DNA from: Nostoc parmelioides FACHB-3921
GTDB lineage: Bacteria > Cyanobacteriota > Cyanobacteriia > Cyanobacteriales > Nostocaceae
Reading direction: 5' to 3'
Length of the DNA: 64,000 nt
Assembly (NCBI RefSeq): GCF_014696625.1
Contig: NZ_JACJQL010000013.1
Coordinates: 62,001 to 126,000 of the forward strand
Shown here: in pieces, positions 8,166 to 16,243 of the stretch
Layout of the letters: every line of letters begins with the position of its first letter
Numbering within the stretch: the first letter of the stretch is position 1
Program-made: the position numbers and the translations under genes
Notes under the pieces: generated by a model
Databases searched by the model: none
Seen by the model: the letters and a program-made list of their open reading frames with translations, nothing else
What the model was told of the DNA's origin: nothing

Positions 8166-10391
8166 TTAACTGCGAAGACGAAAACCTTCCCGTCCATTCA
8201 CTGGGTCAAAAAGTACATTGTATCGGTCGAAAAGTGCTATCCCACTATTCACAACCATAGCTTGATCTAGCTGTGGTGAAACATTGAGATTCCATACATT
8301 AAACCCGTTGCGATTGCCTGGGGCGAGGCTGTAGTCAAGTATGCGGGGAATGGATAACTTGAGGGTGTTGTTTGGGCTTAACCTGCCGGGTTTGAGTTTA
8401 CCCATAAGGGAAGCAGATTTAAAGTCAATAAAACTACTGATTACGCCAGTATCTGCTAGCATTCTGGCATTACAGGTATTTTTCATGGCACTGCCAGAAA
8501 TAGTTAAACAAACTCCATTGAGCCTAGAGTCCCATCTATTTCCTGGAATACTATTCATTGCGGGTTGTTGAGTCAGGGAAGTTAGATTGAACCCTCCCCG
8601 ATTCTGTGCTGTTAAACCCAGGATGAGGCTACTGTTACCACTAGTGCGATCGCCTGCAATAATAAATCCGTTACTTAAATTCCCTGGTAGTTTTCTCAAA
8701 GGATTGTAAGGCAGTGAGCGTTCTGCATAGTTGACACCGATAATACCAGAGAACGGTGTGTTACCCCTGGCAGAGCAATTAGGTTTTTGGGCTACACATT
8801 GGCGATTGGTGACAATTTGCACCGGCACAGGTTCTTCAGTGGCAATTAACCCAATACTCATACTTGTGTAAACTAATTCTCCTTCGAGGATAGTGCCATC
8901 GTTTAGCACTTCTCTGACTATCTGACCAGTTCTAGTGATGGGGGCATTGCCTAAAAACTCTCTCGGCACTCTCAGCCCCCCAGAGCCTGTATCCAGCAGA
9001 ACACGCCTTGGCTGACCACCAGCCACTGCTACTTCCAGAAAATAACCCCGTTCTCGTTGACCAACAGAACCTTTTGTATATAAGGGAACTGAGATAGTAT
9101 TAAAACTGGGCTTTCGGGCTGTGATTTGAGAAGTATCACGCCTAGCCGGATTGGGAAACAGTTGTTGAAAAGAAGCCTGTCGTTGCGCCACTGGTTCTGG
9201 TGCATAGTCCCAAAGGCTTTCGTAGTAGAAAAAGACCGCTCCCAAGCCACGTTCTTGTGCCGCCCTGACTTGCGACTGAATTTGTGACATGGAAACTTGG
9301 CGATTTCTCAAGCCAGTCATAATACCTATACCAGTAGGTATTAATTGTTGTGTTTCGAGAATTTCTGGAGTGATGAGTTTACTATTAAAACTTTGCAAAT
9401 CATTTCGGTAAACCTGGACGACTAACTCATCTACAACACCCAACCTGACCCAGTTGAGCCAATCTTGTAGTTGCAATTTGTATGCAAAGTCATAGTAATT
9501 GGGCGAAACAGCAAAAATTGCATTGGGTTTTCTGGCTTTCACCGCTTGATTTAGTTGCACCATGAAAGCTGTGATTTTATCTGCTCGCCATTTTATCCAT
9601 GCTTGGGCTTGAGGATTTTGTGGCGGCGGATTCCCAGTTTCCTGTCTATACAGATTAATTGTGTATTGGTCGTACCCAAAATCAACAGGTAAACTCATGT
9701 GGTCATCAAATTGAATCCCATCAGCGTTGTATTTGGTAATGATTTCTACTACCAGATCAGTAATAAACTGCTGTACTTCTGGGTGGAAGGGATTCATCCA
9801 AGCTACTTCACCCGCCGCAGAAATTGAGGTTTGGGTTCCATCCCGCTTTTGTGTCAGCCAATCTGGATGCTGGGATGCTAATTCAGAAGTTAAGGGAGCC
9901 ATAAAACCAAACTCGAACCAAGGTATAGCTAGTAAACCTTGACTACGCGCTTGATTAATGATGTCTGCAATTACGTCTTGCCCTTCTGTGCCTCGAAAGA
10001 AATAAGGGATGCCCATACGTTGGGTGACAGCACTGGGATACTTGGTATAGCCATCGTTCCAAACAACAGGATAAATTGTATTAAAGTTCAACCGCCGCAA
10101 TTGAGCAAGTGTGTCCTGCACCTTAGAGCGATTTCTGAGGATGTCAAAGTCATTATTTGTTAGCCAAACTCCCCGAATTTCTTGGCGTGGTGATTGGGAA
10201 AATTGAGCCGTTGCTGGCGTGAGGTTTTGTAGTAGTAATACTGTAGTAAATGACAGTGCAAACAAGACTGGAAGAAGTCGCTTAATTGACCGCCAACCTT
10301 GAAGAACAAAAAGCAATTTTTTAGGTATGGATAATAACTTAGTTAACCAAGTGTTAACTCGAATGCTTTGGGGTTGGAATTCAATTGGCAT
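8166..10391 (-). CDS. GHL10 (family-10-like) glycosyl hydrolase fused to a pepsin-like aspartic protease domain
   Basis: A 741-residue exported protein. A long basic leader ends in a hydrophobic helix (about residues 38-56) and an ATAQ cleavage-like site. Residues about 65-430 match the GHL10/DUF187 TIM-barrel family, starting at EIRGVWLTNND and including FDDHMSLP and FAVSPNYYDFAY. That family is found on polysaccharide-active secreted proteins. The C-terminal half, about 440-741, looks like a bilobal A1 aspartic protease. DTGSGGLRVP has Asp at about 467 and ADTGVISSF has Asp at about 647. The 180-residue spacing resembles pepsin's 183, and the end ALFDRYNVLFDP resembles the pepsin C-terminal strand. 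Both Asp-Thr-Gly motifs look intact. The fusion is unusual; activity of either part is inferred. It is transcribed alone, with a MITE upstream. Confidence 0.85.
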   Translation of the reverse strand: MPIEFQPQSIRVNTWLTKLLSIPKKLLFVLQGWRSIKRLLPVLFALSFTTVLLLQNLTPATAQFSQSPRQEIRGVWLTNNDFDILRNRSKVQDTLAQLRRLNFNTIYPVVWNDGYTKYPSAVTQRMGIPYFFRGTEGQDVIADIINQARSQGLLAIPWFEFGFMAPLTSELASQHPDWLTQKRDGTQTSISAAGEVAWMNPFHPEVQQFITDLVVEIITKYNADGIQFDDHMSLPVDFGYDQYTINLYRQETGNPPPQNPQAQAWIKWRADKITAFMVQLNQAVKARKPNAIFAVSPNYYDFAYKLQLQDWLNWVRLGVVDELVVQVYRNDLQSFNSKLITPEILETQQLIPTGIGIMTGLRNRQVSMSQIQSQVRAAQERGLGAVFFYYESLWDYAPEPVAQRQASFQQLFPNPARRDTSQITARKPSFNTISVPLYTKGSVGQRERGYFLEVAVAGGQPRRVLLDTGSGGLRVPREFLGNAPITRTGQIVREVLNDGTILEGELVYTSMSIGLIATEEPVPVQIVTNRQCVAQKPNCSARGNTPFSGIIGVNYAERSLPYNPLRKLPGNLSNGFIIAGDRTSGNSSLILGLTAQNRGGFNLTSLTQQPAMNSIPGNRWDSRLNGVCLTISGSAMKNTCNARMLADTGVISSFIDFKSASLMGKLKPGRLSPNNTLKLSIPRILDYSLAPGNRNGFNVWNLNVSPQLDQAMVVNSGIALFDRYNVLFDPVNGREGFRLRS

Positions 10392-10574
10392 TACTGGCTC
10401 AAAATTGACGCTTTATTGGGAATATTTTGATTCAAGGCAACAATCTATTGATTGCAGCACTACATAGTTTTTAGTCAGGACTTGAATATTTAGGCAAGTC
10501 CTAACGATGAAGTTGACGCAAATAATGACTAAGTAGTGCCAAGTCAGAATTTTGGTGAGGACGATATACTACTC

Positions 10575-10709
10575 TAGGACTTACGCACTGAACCAAAAAA
10601 CCCTTCTGAGGGTGGTAAATAGTCAATAGTCCACAGTCCAAAAACTTAGATTTTGACTATGGACTATTGACAAAAAAGCCAGAAAATTAGTCACACTGCG
10701 TAAGTCCTA
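10575..10709. mobile_element. 135-bp MITE, TAGGACTTACGCA family, with 5-bp target duplication
   Basis: The left end TAGGACTTACGCACTG is the near-exact inverse of the right end CACTGCGTAAGTCCTA (one central mismatch). TACTC flanks both ends (10570-10574 and 10710-10714), as expected for a target-site duplication. The interior holds a second inverted repeat, GTCAATAGTCCA / TGGACTATTGAC, built from the genome's heptad repeats. There is no coding capacity, so mobilisation would need a transposase in trans. A relative with the same ends is at 51635-51759. The element sits 42 bp upstream of the cobyrinate diamide synthase start and may supply promoter sequence. Confidence 0.75.
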
Positions 10710-10751
10710 TACTCTTCTGAGATTTAAGCGACTCAAGACTTCTATTTTGTT

Positions 10752-12272
10752 ATGGCTTTAGTTATTGCTGGGGAACGTAGTGGGGTGGGCAAGACAACAG
10801 TCACGCTCACCCTCTTAGCATCTTTATGTCGGCGTAGTGCCATAGTGCAATCCTTCAAAGTCGGGCCAGACTATATTGACCCGATGTTTCACACCTATGT
10901 TACTGGTCGTGCTTGCCGCAATTTAGACCCAGTTTTAACTTCAGAAGCTTACGTTCAGGATTGTTTTGCTCGTCATCACCAAGAGAGTGAATATGCTCTG
11001 GTTGAGGGGGTGATGGGGTTGTTTGATGGAATTGGGAGGCAGGAAGCAGGGGGCAGGGGGCAGGGGGCAGGGGGCAGGGAGAATAACTTTAGTACTTCCC
11101 ATTCAGCAATAACTACTGACTTTGCCAGTACTGCTCATGTGGCGCGGCTTTTAGATTTGCCCGTGGTTTTGGTGATTGATTGTAGTCGCTTGTCTGGTTC
11201 TGTGGCAGCGATCGCCCACGGTTATTGCTCTTTTGATCCGCGCATTAAAATGGCTGGGGTGGTGTTAAATCGTGTGGGCAGCGATCGCCATCTCTCTCTC
11301 CTCCAAGATGCCCTGAAACCTCTGCAATTACCTATACTCGGTGTACTACGTCGTCAAGATGACATTGCCATTCCCGATCGCCATCTCGGTTTAATCCCCA
11401 CTGCCGAACTACCAGAGTTAGATGCTGTTATCAATCGTCTTGCTGATTTAGGTGATGCTTGTTTCGATTGGCAAAGTTTATTACCCCTATTGCAAGGAAG
11501 TGGGGCGGGAAGGGCAGGGGAGGCAAGGGGGGCAGGGGAAGCAGGGGGAGAACTGACTGCAAGATTTTCGTTCAATCTCCAATCTCCAATCTCCAATCTC
11601 CAATCTCCAGTCCCCAGTCCCCCTAAAATCGCTGTTGCCCGCGATCGCGCTTTTAACTTCTATTACCAAGACAATCTTGATTTGTTGCAGCAGTTGGGGG
11701 CGGAACTGGTTTTCTGGAGTCCTTTAAATGGGGAATTACCATCGGGTGTGCAGGGAATGTATTTTGGTGGCGGTTTTCCTGAAGTGTTTGCCCCACAGCT
11801 AGCCACAAATAGCGCCCGTGATGCGGTGAAACAAGCTATCCTCGCAGGAATGCCCACGATTGCTGAGTGTGGGGGATTGATGTATCTGTGTGAGCAAATT
11901 GTCGATTTTGAGGGGCAATCTTGGCCGATGGTGGGTGTTTTACCTACATCTGCGGCAATGGGTGGACGTTTAACTTTGGGATATCGCCGTGCTGTAGCCT
12001 TGCAGGATAGCTTGTTAGTGAATGTAGGCACCCACATTTATGGACACGAGTTTCATCGCTCATGCTTGATTACAGCGCCCACTCAGCCCTTATTTGAAAC
12101 TTACCGCTATGATTGTCCAGAAAATATGGGTTGTGAAGGATGGGGTTTCCCGAAAAATATCCACGCCTCTTACATTCATCTTCATTGGGGAGAGAGTGGA
12201 GAAATTCCCCGACGGTTTATTCAGCAGTGTGCCTATTTTGGCGAAACCACGAATATAGTACCTATGTACTAA
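10752..12272 (+). CDS. cbiA: Cobyrinic acid a,c-diamide synthase (CbiA/CobB)
   Basis: A glutamine- and ATP-dependent amidase of cobalamin synthesis that amidates the a and c carboxylates of cobyrinate. The N-terminal P-loop GVGKTT (about residues 11-16) and KVGPDYIDPMFH are the synthetase signatures. The C-terminal class I-type amidotransferase domain has its Cys nucleophile at about 373 in AECGGLMYL and a conserved histidine region in GHEFHRS. At 506 residues it is longer than the usual 450-460. The excess lies in two low-complexity linkers, one after residue 95 (Gly/Arg/Gln-rich) and one at about 250-290 (Gly/Ala-rich, then repeated Leu-Gln-Ser-Pro units). These are translated intergenic repeats that keep the frame. 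The start ATG follows TTTTGTT without a strong Shine-Dalgarno. Confidence 0.95.
   Translation: MALVIAGERSGVGKTTVTLTLLASLCRRSAIVQSFKVGPDYIDPMFHTYVTGRACRNLDPVLTSEAYVQDCFARHHQESEYALVEGVMGLFDGIGRQEAGGRGQGAGGRENNFSTSHSAITTDFASTAHVARLLDLPVVLVIDCSRLSGSVAAIAHGYCSFDPRIKMAGVVLNRVGSDRHLSLLQDALKPLQLPILGVLRRQDDIAIPDRHLGLIPTAELPELDAVINRLADLGDACFDWQSLLPLLQGSGAGRAGEARGAGEAGGELTARFSFNLQSPISNLQSPVPSPPKIAVARDRAFNFYYQDNLDLLQQLGAELVFWSPLNGELPSGVQGMYFGGGFPEVFAPQLATNSARDAVKQAILAGMPTIAECGGLMYLCEQIVDFEGQSWPMVGVLPTSAAMGGRLTLGYRRAVALQDSLLVNVGTHIYGHEFHRSCLITAPTQPLFETYRYDCPENMGCEGWGFPKNIHASYIHLHWGESGEIPRRFIQQCAYFGETTNIVPMY
11036..11089 (+). repeat. G-rich tandem repeat inserted in cbiA
   Basis: Tandem copies of GGGGGCA within the cbiA frame, encoding a Gly/Gln/Arg-rich linker. 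The same GGGGCAGGGG-type repeat occurs in spacers of this genus. It adds about 18 residues between the P-loop half and the conserved region starting TAHVARLLDLP, without breaking the frame. Confidence 0.75.
11499..11623 (+). repeat. Composite G-rich and CCAATCT heptad repeat inserted in cbiA
   Basis: A G-rich run (GGCAGGGG-type units, 11499-11553) is followed by about five units of the heptad CAATCTC and then CAGTCCC (about 11575-11623). It lies between the synthetase and amidotransferase domains and lengthens the linker by about 40 residues. The units match spacer repeats elsewhere in the window (33935-34010). Confidence 0.8.
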
Positions 12273-12819
12273 AAAATAGGTGATGATAGGGCTTGGCGAT
12301 CGCTAAATAACCCTGGTTAAAGACGGCAGAGATTAATTTTGTTAACACAATTTAACATTCAGTAGTTGATTAACCTACCTTCTCATCGCAATTTGCTCAA
12401 AGGGAATGATAACTTGAAACCCGCAAACTCAGATTAAATCTAGGTTTCTGAAATTTTAAATTTAAAATTTGGCATTTAAAATTCAGATGATTGGCGATGT
12501 TTTTTAGTCGCAGTTCCCCTAGCCACAAGGGTATTTACTAAGTATTTTTTCCTACTTTTGGGGTGGTTTTGAGTGCAACAATGACCTAAAAAATAAAAAA
12601 AATGCCGAAATCCATATAAATTAATGGTTTCATCTATCCACTTCTGGCTACAACACCTTAGAATGATTCATTGAAAAGTAGAGCCGATGGGATGTACAGC
12701 CATTTTGAGTATATATACTCCCAAAGGATGACTTTTGTATCCCTCCAAACAGAGCCTTCAGTAGAGATGCGACAAGGTGCAACTGTACTGAATATCAAGT
12801 AAACATTAAGGAGTTCCAA
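12273..12819. promoter_or_regulatory. hup upstream region with two palindromes
   Basis: A gene-free 547-bp spacer. It holds a perfect 20-bp AT-only palindrome at 12451-12470 (arms AAATTTTAAA) and a perfect 14-bp palindrome GAGTATATATACTC at 12707-12720, about 100 bp before the HU start. The long leader and dyads suggest regulated transcription of the HU gene. A Shine-Dalgarno AAGGAG at 12808-12813 sits six bases before the HU ATG. Confidence 0.45.
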
Positions 12820-13104
12820 ATGAACAAAGGTGAATTGGTTGATGCCGTAGCTGAAAAAGCTAGTGTTACTAAAAAACAAGCTGATGCCGTCTTAACAGCT
12901 GCTTTGGAAACGATTATTGAAGCTGTCTCTTCTGGCGATAAAGTCACGCTGGTAGGATTTGGCTCTTTTGAATCACGGGAACGTAAAGCTCGTGAAGGTC
13001 GTAACCCCAAAACTAACGAAAAGATGGAAATTCCCGCGACCAGGGTTCCTGCTTTCTCTGCTGGTAAGTTGTTCAGAGAAAAAGTAGCACCCCCAAAAGC
13101 ATAG
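12820..13104 (+). CDS. hup: Nucleoid protein HU
   Basis: A 94-residue DNA-bending protein of the HU/IHF family, typical HU length. MNKGELVDAVAEKA and the dimerisation helices are followed by VTLVGFGSFESRERKAREGRNPKT, whose RNP motif forms the DNA-clasping arm tip. The ATG is fixed by an AAGGAG Shine-Dalgarno six bases upstream. In Anabaena PCC 7120 the HU protein (HanA) is needed for heterocyst differentiation, and the recalled locus position matches; orthology is inferred. It lies between two cobalamin genes but has its own long upstream region. The cobD-like gene begins 26 bp downstream and may be cotranscribed. Confidence 0.97.
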   Translation: MNKGELVDAVAEKASVTKKQADAVLTAALETIIEAVSSGDKVTLVGFGSFESRERKAREGRNPKTNEKMEIPATRVPAFSAGKLFREKVAPPKA

Positions 13105-13130
13105 GTTCTAGTATTAGGAATCTGAATTTG

Positions 13131-14234
13131 ATGCGGCAACCAGATCACGGGGGAAATTTAGCTTGGGCAGCAGCATTGGCTGGCTGTCCTGCGGATGCGA
13201 TTGTAGATTTTTCTGCTAGCATCAGCCCGTTGGGGCCGCCTCAAAGTGCGATCGCTGCTATTCAGTCACAAATTAGTAATCTCAGGCACTATCCAAACCC
13301 TGATTACCGTGAACTGAGGCTGGCTCTAGGTCATTTCCATCAATTACCTTTAGAGTGGATTCTGCCGGGCAATGGTTCAGCAGAATTACTTACTCTCGCA
13401 GGTAGGGAATTAGCTCAATTAGCCGCAACAGTTTTAATAACTCCAGCCTTTGGCGATTACTACCGCACCTTAAGGGCGTACCACGCTAGAGTACTGGAGT
13501 TTCCCCTTGTTAGTGTTGAGTCACGAGTATTGGGTACAGATTGTCACTTAACGCAACTTCACACCCAGCACTTAGGACTCAGCACTAACTATGCTTTGTT
13601 ACTCAACAATCCCCACAACCCAACAGGAAAGCTATTCACAAGAGAGGCGATTTTACCTCTGCTGGAACAATTTGCTTTGGTGGTGGTGGATGAAGCATTT
13701 ATGGATTTTGTCCCTCCTGATGAGGAACAAAGCCTAATTCCATTGGTGGCAGAATATCCTAACCTAGTGATATTGCGATCGCTGACAAAATTCTACAGTC
13801 TCCCAGGGCTGAGATTAGGATATGCGATCGCCCACCCTGACCGTCTGCAAAAATGGCAATTATGGCGTGACCCCTGGCCGGTCAATACCTTGGCGGCGGC
13901 GGCGGCGATAGCTGCCCTTGAGGACCGAGAATTCCAAGCACAAACTTGGCAATGGCTACCACCTGCAAGAGAGGAACTATTCCAAGGCCTAACCGCCATC
14001 CCAGGATTAACACCCCAAGCTAGCGCTGCTAACTTCTTACTGGTGGAAACACAACAATCGAGTTTAGACTTACAGCAAAAATTACTCCAGCAGCACCAGA
14101 TTTTAATTCGTGATTGTCTTAGCTTTAAAGAACTAGGCGATCGTTTTTTCCGCGTCGCCGTCCGTTCTTATGCCGACAATCAACGCTTAACAAAAGCACT
14201 AAGCGCAATAGTCCAAAATTCTGTTGACCACTGA
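13131..14234 (+). CDS. cobD: CobD-like L-threonine-O-3-phosphate decarboxylase (HisC-fold PLP enzyme)
   Basis: A PLP enzyme of fold type I that would form (R)-1-amino-2-propanol phosphate for the cobalamin nucleotide loop. The opening HGGNLAWAAALAGCP and the region VDFSASISPLGPP are characteristic of CobD/CobC rather than HisC. LLNNPHNPTG, VVDEAFMDF and the Schiff-base Lys in RSLTKFYSLPGLRLGY are all present. Length is 367 residues, normal for the family. The ATG at 13131 is preferred to the TTG at 13128. The last codons (SVDH then stop) are encoded by a TTGACCACTGACTA-type spacer repeat. The flavoprotein gene starts 17 bp downstream, indicating an operon. A HisC activity cannot be excluded by reading alone. 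Confidence 0.85.
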   Translation: MRQPDHGGNLAWAAALAGCPADAIVDFSASISPLGPPQSAIAAIQSQISNLRHYPNPDYRELRLALGHFHQLPLEWILPGNGSAELLTLAGRELAQLAATVLITPAFGDYYRTLRAYHARVLEFPLVSVESRVLGTDCHLTQLHTQHLGLSTNYALLLNNPHNPTGKLFTREAILPLLEQFALVVVDEAFMDFVPPDEEQSLIPLVAEYPNLVILRSLTKFYSLPGLRLGYAIAHPDRLQKWQLWRDPWPVNTLAAAAAIAALEDREFQAQTWQWLPPAREELFQGLTAIPGLTPQASAANFLLVETQQSSLDLQQKLLQQHQILIRDCLSFKELGDRFFRVAVRSYADNQRLTKALSAIVQNSVDH

Positions 14235-14251
14235 CTACTGACCAATGACTA

Positions 14252-15721
14252 ATGACTATTGATTACGATGTCGTGATTATTGGCGGCAGTCTGGCTGGAC
14301 GCTATGCCGCCCTCACCGCCACCCAAATGGGGGCTAAAGTGGCATTGGTGGAGTCTAAGCTAAATAACAGTTTGATTGTTCACCAAGCCATAGGGGAAAT
14401 TGCCAACCTAACCCAAAATTTGCACAATTTGGCTGGCTGTGGCATCGACGCTGTACACCCTGATACTTCCGAAAAGTGCCAAATTTCCTTAGCATGGACA
14501 ACAGCATTGTCTTCGGCTCAAAGCATCGCCGCTAACATCCAAGAACAAATGTCTCTTGCTCATTTGTCAGCCCAAGGAGTTGATGTCATTGTTGACAGTG
14601 GACAATTCCAAAGCTCACCCCATTTAGCGTTTGCCGTAACTCAGCGCCTACTACGCGGACGCACTTACCTACTCGCCAGTGGTTCCCTACCAGCAATTCC
14701 CAAAATTGAAGGATTACAAGCTACCGACTACCTGACACCAGTCAATATTTGGCAATATTTATACAAACAACATTCTCAGTCTTCGCAACTACCCCAAAAT
14801 TGGGTAATTATTGGCGGCAGTCCTCAAAGCATCGAAATATCGCAAACTTTAGCAAGACTGGGTTGTAGTATTACTTTAGTAGTTAAATCTCCTCATCTTC
14901 TGCCTCAGCTTGACCCAGAAATTGCCCAGTTGCTTCAAGCACAGTTAGAAGTCGATGGTGTACGCATCCTGACTCAAAAAATAGTGACACAAGTCAAGCG
15001 CATCGATGATAAAAAATGGGTTCAGGCAGGAGAAAAAGCAATAGAAGCTGATGAGATTCTAGTAGCAATTGGACAGAAACCAAATATTGAATCTTTGAAT
15101 TTGCCAGAAGTAGGAGTGAAATGGCATCAACATCGTTTACTAGTCAATGACAAACTACAAACCACCAATCACCGAATTTATGCTTGTGGTGATGTTATCG
15201 GTGGTTACGATTTCCCTAACATAGCTAATCACGAAGCTCGAATTGCTTTGCAAAATGCCCTGTTTTTTCCCAGGTTGCAAGTTAATTACCAAAACATTCC
15301 TTGGGCGATATTATCCCACCCAACTTTAGCGCAGGTTGGGTTGACAGAGAATCAAGCAAAACGCCAATTTAGCGAGCAAGAAGTTTTAGTTTTACGGCAT
15401 TACTATAAATCCATAGCGGCAGCCCAACTGAGAAATGAAATTACAGGTATTTGTAAATTAGTTGTACTACGCAACGGAAAAATTTTAGGAGCCACTATAT
15501 TTGGTACAGAAGCCAGAGAGTTAATTAATCTCATTGCTTTGGCAATGTCCCAAAATATCCCCGTAAAACACTTAGCTAATTTATCTGCTCTCTATCCTAG
15601 TTTCTCAGAAATTTTAGAACAAACAGCACTAAACTTCAGCCAACAGAGGTTCAATAGCAACACAGCTTGGCAAGAATGGTTGGAGGGTTTCTTTTATTTG
15701 CGCCGTAACTGGAATTTGTGA
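14252..15721 (+). CDS. Class-I pyridine nucleotide-disulfide oxidoreductase-like flavoprotein lacking redox cysteines
   Basis: A 489-residue relative of dihydrolipoamide dehydrogenase and mercuric reductase. It has the FAD-binding VVIIGGSLAGRYAA at the N-terminus, NAD(P)-binding WVIIGGSPQS at about residue 185, and IYACGDVIGG at about 310 for FAD. The active-site Cys-x4-Cys normally found about 40 residues in is absent: that stretch reads NNSLIVHQAIGEIANL. The C-terminal catalytic His-Pro-x-x-Ser-Glu is altered to YPSFSE. Cofactor binding is therefore likely, but thiol chemistry is not. It follows the cobD-like gene by 17 bp. Its first codons, ATGACTATTGATTAC, continue the heptad repeat that fills the gap. 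A reductase role linked to cobalamin is speculative. Confidence 0.85.
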   Translation: MTIDYDVVIIGGSLAGRYAALTATQMGAKVALVESKLNNSLIVHQAIGEIANLTQNLHNLAGCGIDAVHPDTSEKCQISLAWTTALSSAQSIAANIQEQMSLAHLSAQGVDVIVDSGQFQSSPHLAFAVTQRLLRGRTYLLASGSLPAIPKIEGLQATDYLTPVNIWQYLYKQHSQSSQLPQNWVIIGGSPQSIEISQTLARLGCSITLVVKSPHLLPQLDPEIAQLLQAQLEVDGVRILTQKIVTQVKRIDDKKWVQAGEKAIEADEILVAIGQKPNIESLNLPEVGVKWHQHRLLVNDKLQTTNHRIYACGDVIGGYDFPNIANHEARIALQNALFFPRLQVNYQNIPWAILSHPTLAQVGLTENQAKRQFSEQEVLVLRHYYKSIAAAQLRNEITGICKLVVLRNGKILGATIFGTEARELINLIALAMSQNIPVKHLANLSALYPSFSEILEQTALNFSQQRFNSNTAWQEWLEGFFYLRRNWNL

Positions 15722-16243
15722 ATGTTCGCTCCTCTTATGGACTTCCAGATAAAAAATATCCAAAATTTAGGGTGGGCTACTTGCGAGAAAACCTAGCTTT
15801 ATAAGCAATTATTCATACTGACGCACCCTACTAACCGTAAAATTTGGATTAATTTATTTTTTGGTGTTCCTTTCTCATGAGGCTAAAAACACTCAACTGT
15901 CATACTCGATTCATAAAAGTAAAAAACTATACTTAACAAAATTTCAAGAAAATAATGATTTGTTATCTATCTAACATCTAATTTTCGGGTTCTTACTATA
16001 TATTAAATAAAGCTTTTCTCAAAAACCTTGTATATCTCACAGCGAGTAGCACAGTCATCAGAATTTATTCTTGAAGACATCGACTAGTGTCTATACTCGC
16101 TTTTTCATATTTGTAATATAGCGGTCTTACTTGATTTGTAGGCAGAGTAATACTGAGATTTGTCATGTCCAGATAGACTTTTGATCTAGCATTGCTATAT
16201 AACTGGCTGATAGTTATATCTTTAGTCAGAAAGGAAATATGAT
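15722..16243. other. Spacer, no gene seen
   Basis: A 522-bp AT-rich spacer. It has a repeat-like TTAGGGTGGGC near 15768 with a CACCCTACTAA partner near 15825, and otherwise nothing I can assign. I looked for a cobalamin riboswitch because of the downstream binding protein and saw no convincing B12-box core. A purine-rich GAAAGGAAAT precedes the next ATG. Confidence 0.5.

Noticed and set aside
11354..12037. Reverse-strand frames inside cbiA
   Set aside because: They lie opposite a clear coding sequence, and their odd composition comes from the inserted repeats.
15722..16243. Cobalamin riboswitch upstream of the BtuF-like gene
   Set aside because: No B12-box core or matching stem arrangement could be recognised; the same holds for the region before cbiM.
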